Shown here piece by piece: positions 5,673 to 8,404 of a DNA stretch of 8,404 nt (the stretch's first letter is position 1; the number at the start of each line of letters is the position of its first letter). The notes beneath the pieces are model-generated. The model ran no database searches. It saw only the letters and a program-made list of their open reading frames with translations, and was not told the DNA's origin. Position numbers and translations under genes: made by a program. Source of the DNA: Dokdonella_A sp035760865. Lineage in GTDB: Bacteria; Pseudomonadota; Gammaproteobacteria; Xanthomonadales; Rhodanobacteraceae. The stretch is taken from contig DASTSE010000199.1 in the NCBI GenBank assembly GCA_035760865.1, positions 1 through 8,404 on the forward strand. The letters are read 5' to 3'.

Positions 5673-6600
5673 GCACGTAGACCGGCAGGTTCGAAAACGA
5701 TATCCCGGCCGCACCGAGGTTGCAGAAGCGCGTGGCCACGGTGCCGCTGCTCGGCACGCCGAGCGGCTGCACGAGCACGCCGCCGGGCAGGCTGGCTCCG
5801 GCCTGCACGTTGAAGATCGCCATGTCGCCCGCTTGCGCGCCCGGGACGCCGAGATTGGCGTCGGCGCACACGTGCGCGCCGAGCGAGATCGATATCGCAC
5901 CGGCGGAATACCCGCCGGCGATCTTGCCGCGCGTGACGCTGTCGTTGGCGAGCTTGGCCGTGCCGACGCTGCCGTCGGCGAGGTCGGCGCCGGCGACTGC
6001 ACCGTCGGCGATCTTCGAGGACGTGACCGCGTTCGACGCGAGCTCGCCATTGCCGACTGCGAGGAACGCGATCTTGCTGCCCGTGACGCTGTCGTCCGCG
6101 ATCTTGGAATTGGTGACCGCAAAGTCGGCCAGCTTCACGTTCGTCACGACACCGCTCGCGATGCTCGGGCTCGGATACGAACCGGTGAGGTCGCCCCCCG
6201 CAGGGCCCGTGCTGCCGCTCAGCGTGAACTGGGCGACCGGCGTCGTCGCGACCGGTTGCCGCGGCAGCATCGGCACGCCTTCGACGGAGACTTGCAGATA
6301 GAGCTGCGTGCCGGCGAATGCGCCCGGGAAGGCCAGCGAGATGCTGAACAGGCCGTCGTCGACGGGATAGTCGGGCTCGTCGATCGCGGTGCCGACCTGG
6401 TTGCCGCCGCTCGGCGCGTCGAACAGCGCGAAGGAGAGATCGAAGCTGCCGTTCGCCGGCGCGCCGTTCTCCTGCAGGCGCCCCTGGTAGACGAAGTCGG
6501 GCAATTGCGGATCGGCGAATGCGGACATCGTGCATGCGCATGGCATGACGAGCAGTACTCGCCGAAGCAGCGATCGGAGGTGGCGCGGCGCGCGATTCAT
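5659..6600 (-). CDS. Secreted fibre/adhesin-like protein with YQGRL domain and decapeptide repeats
   Basis: The product has 313 residues. A long Arg-rich signal peptide (1-29, cleavage AFA|D) predicts export. Residues about 36-125 form a domain opening with FVYQGRL and running through NGSFDLSFALFDAP, DDGLFSISL and LYLQVSVEG, a beta-sandwich type often found before fibre repeats. Residues 129-150 carry a GPAGGDLTGSYPSPSIA motif typical of tail-fibre-like and adhesin proteins. Residues 151-230 are eight uninterrupted 10-residue repeats of consensus [AS]VTxSK[IL]AD[DG]. The C-terminal 83 residues, with Cys245 and Cys293, may be a capping or trimerisation head. The likely role is a surface or extracellular fibrous protein, possibly a homotrimer; the binding target is unknown. 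The start is ATG 6600, overlapping the stop of the upstream gene (TGATG), with GAGG 10 nt upstream. ATG 6609 directly abuts that GAGG and is unlikely. Confidence 0.85.
   Translation of the reverse strand: MNRAPRHLRSLLRRVLLVMPCACTMSAFADPQLPDFVYQGRLQENGAPANGSFDLSFALFDAPSGGNQVGTAIDEPDYPVDDGLFSISLAFPGAFAGTQLYLQVSVEGVPMLPRQPVATTPVAQFTLSGSTGPAGGDLTGSYPSPSIASGVVTNVKLADFAVTNSKIADDSVTGSKIAFLAVGNGELASNAVTSSKIADGAVAGADLADGSVGTAKLANDSVTRGKIAGGYSAGAISISLGAHVCADANLGVPGAQAGDMAIFNVQAGASLPGGVLVQPLGVPSSGTVATRFCNLGAAGISFSNLPVYVLTLR
5911..6150 (-). repeat. Eight in-frame 30-bp units encoding decapeptide repeats
   Basis: Residues 151-230 of the fibre-like protein divide into exactly eight 10-residue units with no insertion. 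Each has Val at position 2 and, in all but two units, Lys at position 6, with Ile or Leu at 7 and Ala at 8. Units 1-3, 5 and 8 are closest to VTxSKIAD. Units 4 and 6 have Glu and Asp in place of Lys. The DNA has diverged more than the protein, so this is an old repeat and not a recent tandem expansion. Confidence 0.9.
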
Positions 6601-6914
6601 CACTGGCATTCCTCGAAGCCGGTACGGAAGACGGACTCACGCCGGACGCTGCCCGCGCCGGCCCAGTAACCCGCGTGCAGCGTGTATCCGGCATTGCCGG
6701 AAACCCCCACCGCGGTCTCGCCGATGCTGCCCTCGAGCGTGCGGCAGCCGCCCGGTGAACGACTGATCCCGCCACCACCGGCGATCGCGTGTGCCATGAG
6801 CTGGTGCGCAGCGGCGGCGCTGCACGAGGCGAGCAGCACGAGCAGCGCGAGCACGACGCGAGCGCGCCGGCGCCGGTGCGCCGGCAGGATGCTGGAACCG
6901 CAGCCGCACTTCAT
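6600..6914 (-). CDS. Short secreted Gly-rich protein with C-terminal GFE tail
   Basis: The product has 104 residues. An Arg-rich N-region and a hydrophobic core (VVLALLVLLASCSAAAA) form a signal peptide, probably cleaved before HQLMAHA. The mature part of about 67 residues has GGGGISRSPGGC, then LEGSIGETAVGVSGNAGYTLHAGYW. This matches a module I know from many secreted bacterial hypotheticals, of the type SGGxYxLxGTIGQ...SGGxYTLxGGFW. It ends with SVFRTGFEECQ, sharing the F-x-x-G-F-[DE] tail with the propeller protein ending at 2504. Function is unknown; its coupling to the fibre-like gene suggests a joint role at the cell surface. The start is ATG 6914, with GGAG 7 nt upstream; ATG 6950 is also in frame but adds a polar stretch ahead of the signal peptide. 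It is the first gene of a two-gene operon. Confidence 0.8.
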   Translation of the reverse strand: MKCGCGSSILPAHRRRRARVVLALLVLLASCSAAAAHQLMAHAIAGGGGISRSPGGCRTLEGSIGETAVGVSGNAGYTLHAGYWAGAGSVRRESVFRTGFEECQ

Positions 6915-7254
6915 CTTGCGTCTCCCCGAGGGCGGGTCTTCGTCGGCCAATAGGCTCCAGCCCTGCTGCGAACGACGCTAGCCACGGAGGGCCGCGGGCG
7001 CCAATGAAAAGTTGGCATCGCGCGATGCGCGCGGTTTATCGCCATAAGAGCGCGTGATGCGACCATTCCGGCGGGCTATCGATGCCACAGCCGCCCTCGC
7101 CGACGCGGCGACGCATCTGCTATCGTCGGCGTCGGCGTCGCAAGCCGCCTCCGGGTCCGCGGAAAGGGTTGAACCCACTTGCGCGTCGCGTGCCATCCAC
7201 GACCTTTGTGCAGCCGGGATTGCGGACCTTCGGCATCCATGCATGGAGGTTGTC
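6915..7254. promoter_or_regulatory. Divergent intergenic region, 340 bases, no convincing gene
   Basis: This region separates the fibre-operon start (minus) from the ankyrin gene (plus) and should hold both promoters. It contains a 14-base perfect palindrome at 7015-7028 and a TATCGT -10-like hexamer on the plus strand at 7121-7126. It also has a short GTCGGC repeat (2.7 copies, 7125-7140) and a palindrome next to the ankyrin start. On the minus strand a weak TTGGCG-(18)-TAGCGT pair reads toward the fibre operon. A 92-residue open frame on the minus strand (6978-7256) has no Shine-Dalgarno or recognisable domain and is not called. Confidence 0.5.
7015..7028. repeat. Perfect 14-bp palindrome
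   Basis: GCATCGCGCGATGC is its own reverse complement. It lies about 100 bases upstream of the fibre-operon start and 225 bases upstream of the ankyrin gene, a suitable place for a dimeric repressor or activator site. GC-rich DNA produces such palindromes by chance, so function is uncertain. Confidence 0.45.
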
Positions 7255-7261
7255 ATGACAA
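7236..7261 (+). promoter_or_regulatory. Ribosome-binding site flanked by two perfect 12-bp palindromes
   Basis: TCCATGCATGGA (7236-7247) and TTGTCATGACAA (7250-7261) are each perfect palindromes, two bases apart. The Shine-Dalgarno GGAGG (7245-7249) begins in the first, and the start codon ATG 7255 sits in the centre of the second. The spacing of 5 nt supports this start over the in-frame ATG at 7243, which has no ribosome-binding site. The layout could allow a protein to cover the start site or a small RNA stem to hide the GGA. Confidence 0.5.
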
Positions 7262-8404
7262 GCCTGCCGCAACGGCCGGATCTCGATCAGCTCAGGAAGC
7301 AAGCGAAGGAACTGCTCGCCGCGTACCGTGCCGGCGAGCGCAGCGCGTTCGAGCGCCTGCGTGCGTCGCTGCCCGCGGCGCAGGGCAGGGACGACGCGTC
7401 GCTCGCCGCGCTCGACCTGCGCCTGCACGACATGCAATCGAGCCTCGCGCGAGAATACGGCTTCCCCTCGTGGCCGCAGCTCAAGCACTTCGTCGAGGCG
7501 CACGCGGCCGGCCTGGACGCTGCCGAACGTCTGCGGCGCTGGAAGCAGTGGACGTTCGGTGGCGGCTTCCGGTCCGCGCGCCCCGCGCTCGCCGCACGCC
7601 TGCTGCGCGAACACCCCCGATTGCTCGACGCCGAACCGGTGCTCGCCTGCGCGATCGGCGACGTCGCGGCCGTTCGTGCGCAGCTCGCCGCCGATCCCGA
7701 TTGGCCGCGCTCGCGTGGAGAGGGCTGGACGCGCACGCCGCTCGTCGCCGCGTGTTTCTCGGCGTTCGTGCGCCTGCCCGATTTCGCCGCGGGCGTGCGC
7801 GAGGTCGTCGCGATGCTGCTCGCGGCCGGCGCAAACCCGAACGAGGCGACCGAAGACCCGGCGTTTCCGGGCGATCCGCTCAGCGTGCTGTACGCGGCCG
7901 CGGGCCGCCATCACGACGCGGCGCTGACGCGATTGCTGCTCGACGCGGGCGCGGACCCCGACGACAACGAGTCGCTCTACCACGCGGTCGAAGGCGGCGA
8001 CGTCGAGTGCGTGCGGCTGCTTCTCGCCGCCGGCGCGCGCATCCGCGGCACGAATGCGATGCTGCGCGTGCTCGACTTCGAGCGCCCCGAGTACCTGCGC
8101 CTGCTGCTCGCCCATGGCGGCGACGCGAACGAGCGCGCCGGCGACGGGCCGTTGCCGCACGCGTTGCGCCGGCGGCGTTCGGCCACGGTCGTGAAGATCC
8201 TGCTCGACGCGGGCGCCGACCCGAACGCGCGCAACGCGCACGGCGTGCCCGCGCTGACGATCGCGCGGCACATGGGGATGACCGAAGTAGTCGCGTTGCT
8301 GCGCGATGCGGGCGCGGTCGACGGCGGACCCGCCGACGAGCGCGAGCGGTTCGTGGTCGCGTGCGCGAGCGGCGATCGCGCCACGGCGGAGTCGATCCTC
8401 GCCA
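7255..8404 (+). CDS. Ankyrin-repeat protein, 3' end off window
   Basis: The frame is open to the right edge, giving 383 visible residues without a stop. There is no signal peptide, so it is probably cytosolic. Residues 1-85 form an N-terminal helical region (LPQRPDLDQLRKQAKELLAA ... REYGFPSWPQLKHFVEAH) that I know from many bacterial ankyrin proteins. Ankyrin-type repeats follow from about residue 125 and become clear from 181: VVAMLLAAGANPNE, LTRLLLDAGADPDD, LYHAVEGGDVECVRLLLAAGA, YLRLLLAHGGDANE, VVKILLDAGADPNARNAHG and MTEVVALLRDAGA. A further repeat (FVVACASGDRATAESIL) starts at the edge. Ankyrin repeats mediate protein-protein binding; the partner is unknown. The start ATG 7255 has GGAGG 5 nt upstream. 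It is divergent from the fibre operon. The C-terminus, and any added domain, lies outside the window. Confidence 0.88.
   Translation, partial: MTSLPQRPDLDQLRKQAKELLAAYRAGERSAFERLRASLPAAQGRDDASLAALDLRLHDMQSSLAREYGFPSWPQLKHFVEAHAAGLDAAERLRRWKQWTFGGGFRSARPALAARLLREHPRLLDAEPVLACAIGDVAAVRAQLAADPDWPRSRGEGWTRTPLVAACFSAFVRLPDFAAGVREVVAMLLAAGANPNEATEDPAFPGDPLSVLYAAAGRHHDAALTRLLLDAGADPDDNESLYHAVEGGDVECVRLLLAAGARIRGTNAMLRVLDFERPEYLRLLLAHGGDANERAGDGPLPHALRRRRSATVVKILLDAGADPNARNAHGVPALTIARHMGMTEVVALLRDAGAVDGGPADERERFVVACASGDRATAESILA

Noticed and set aside
4887..6122. Minus-strand open frame extending the membrane-anchored hypothetical to 670 residues
   Set aside because: It runs antisense to the DUF998-like gene and shadows the fibre-like gene in another frame. 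The natural start before the membrane helix is 4886.
5659..6600. Prophage tail or head fibre gene
   Set aside because: The protein has a Sec signal peptide and no phage structural, lysis or integrase genes are nearby, so a bacterial surface protein fits better.
5174..6778. 534-residue minus-strand open frame
   Set aside because: Low-complexity Arg/Ala/Ser-rich translation with no domain; it is a frame shadow of the fibre-like and Gly-rich genes.
7120..8271. 383-residue minus-strand open frame
   Set aside because: It is antisense to the ankyrin gene, whose repeats are unmistakable; the translation is Arg-rich with no recognisable domain.

Overview
The window is GC-rich DNA (about 70% G+C by eye) with a strong GCG/CGC/CTC codon bias. 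It looks chromosomal and bacterial, most likely from the Lysobacterales (Xanthomonadales), Rhodanobacteraceae/Dokdonella-like. This rests on three things: a CadC-like winged-helix regulator fused to a TolB-like propeller, secreted proteins ending in an F-x-x-G-F-[DE] tail, and a membrane-anchored hypothetical of a type I associate with this order. I could not run a database search, so the taxonomy is inference. I see no rRNA, tRNA, CRISPR array, transposase or phage gene. The high GC content leaves very long open frames antisense to, or extending upstream of, real genes; these were discarded.

Layout, left to right. (1) 1-1472, minus: a membrane-bound winged-helix regulator with a C-terminal propeller, cut by the left edge. 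(2) 1473-1595: a divergent intergenic region holding an inverted repeat and an A-rich, ribosome-binding-site-like tract. (3) 1596-2504, plus: a secreted NHL-like beta-propeller ending in an LFEDGFD tail. (4) 2624-3166, plus: a small secreted four-cysteine protein of unknown function. (5) 3173-4048, minus: a class I SAM-dependent methyltransferase resembling the 'predicted archaeal methyltransferase' group. (6) 4110-4886, minus: a membrane-anchored conserved hypothetical just upstream of the methyltransferase. (7) 5031-5672, plus: a six-helix DUF998-like membrane protein. (8) 5659-6600, minus: a secreted fibre/adhesin-like protein with eight exact 10-residue repeats. (9) 6600-6914, minus: a 104-residue secreted protein ending in a second G-F-E tail and overlapping gene 8 at a TGATG stop/start. 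(10) 6915-7254: a divergent intergenic region with palindromes. (11) 7255 to the right edge, plus: a cytosolic ankyrin-repeat protein, cut by the edge.

The most coherent unit is the pair 6600-6914 and 5659-6600, a translationally coupled two-gene operon for exported surface-type proteins. The regulator at the left edge and the secreted propeller at 1596 share a promoter region and could form a regulator/target pair. The other genes look like ordinary accessory or housekeeping genes. No defence or biosynthetic system is evident. The best lead for something under-described is the short C-terminal F-x-x-G-F-[DE] tail shared by two otherwise unrelated exported proteins.
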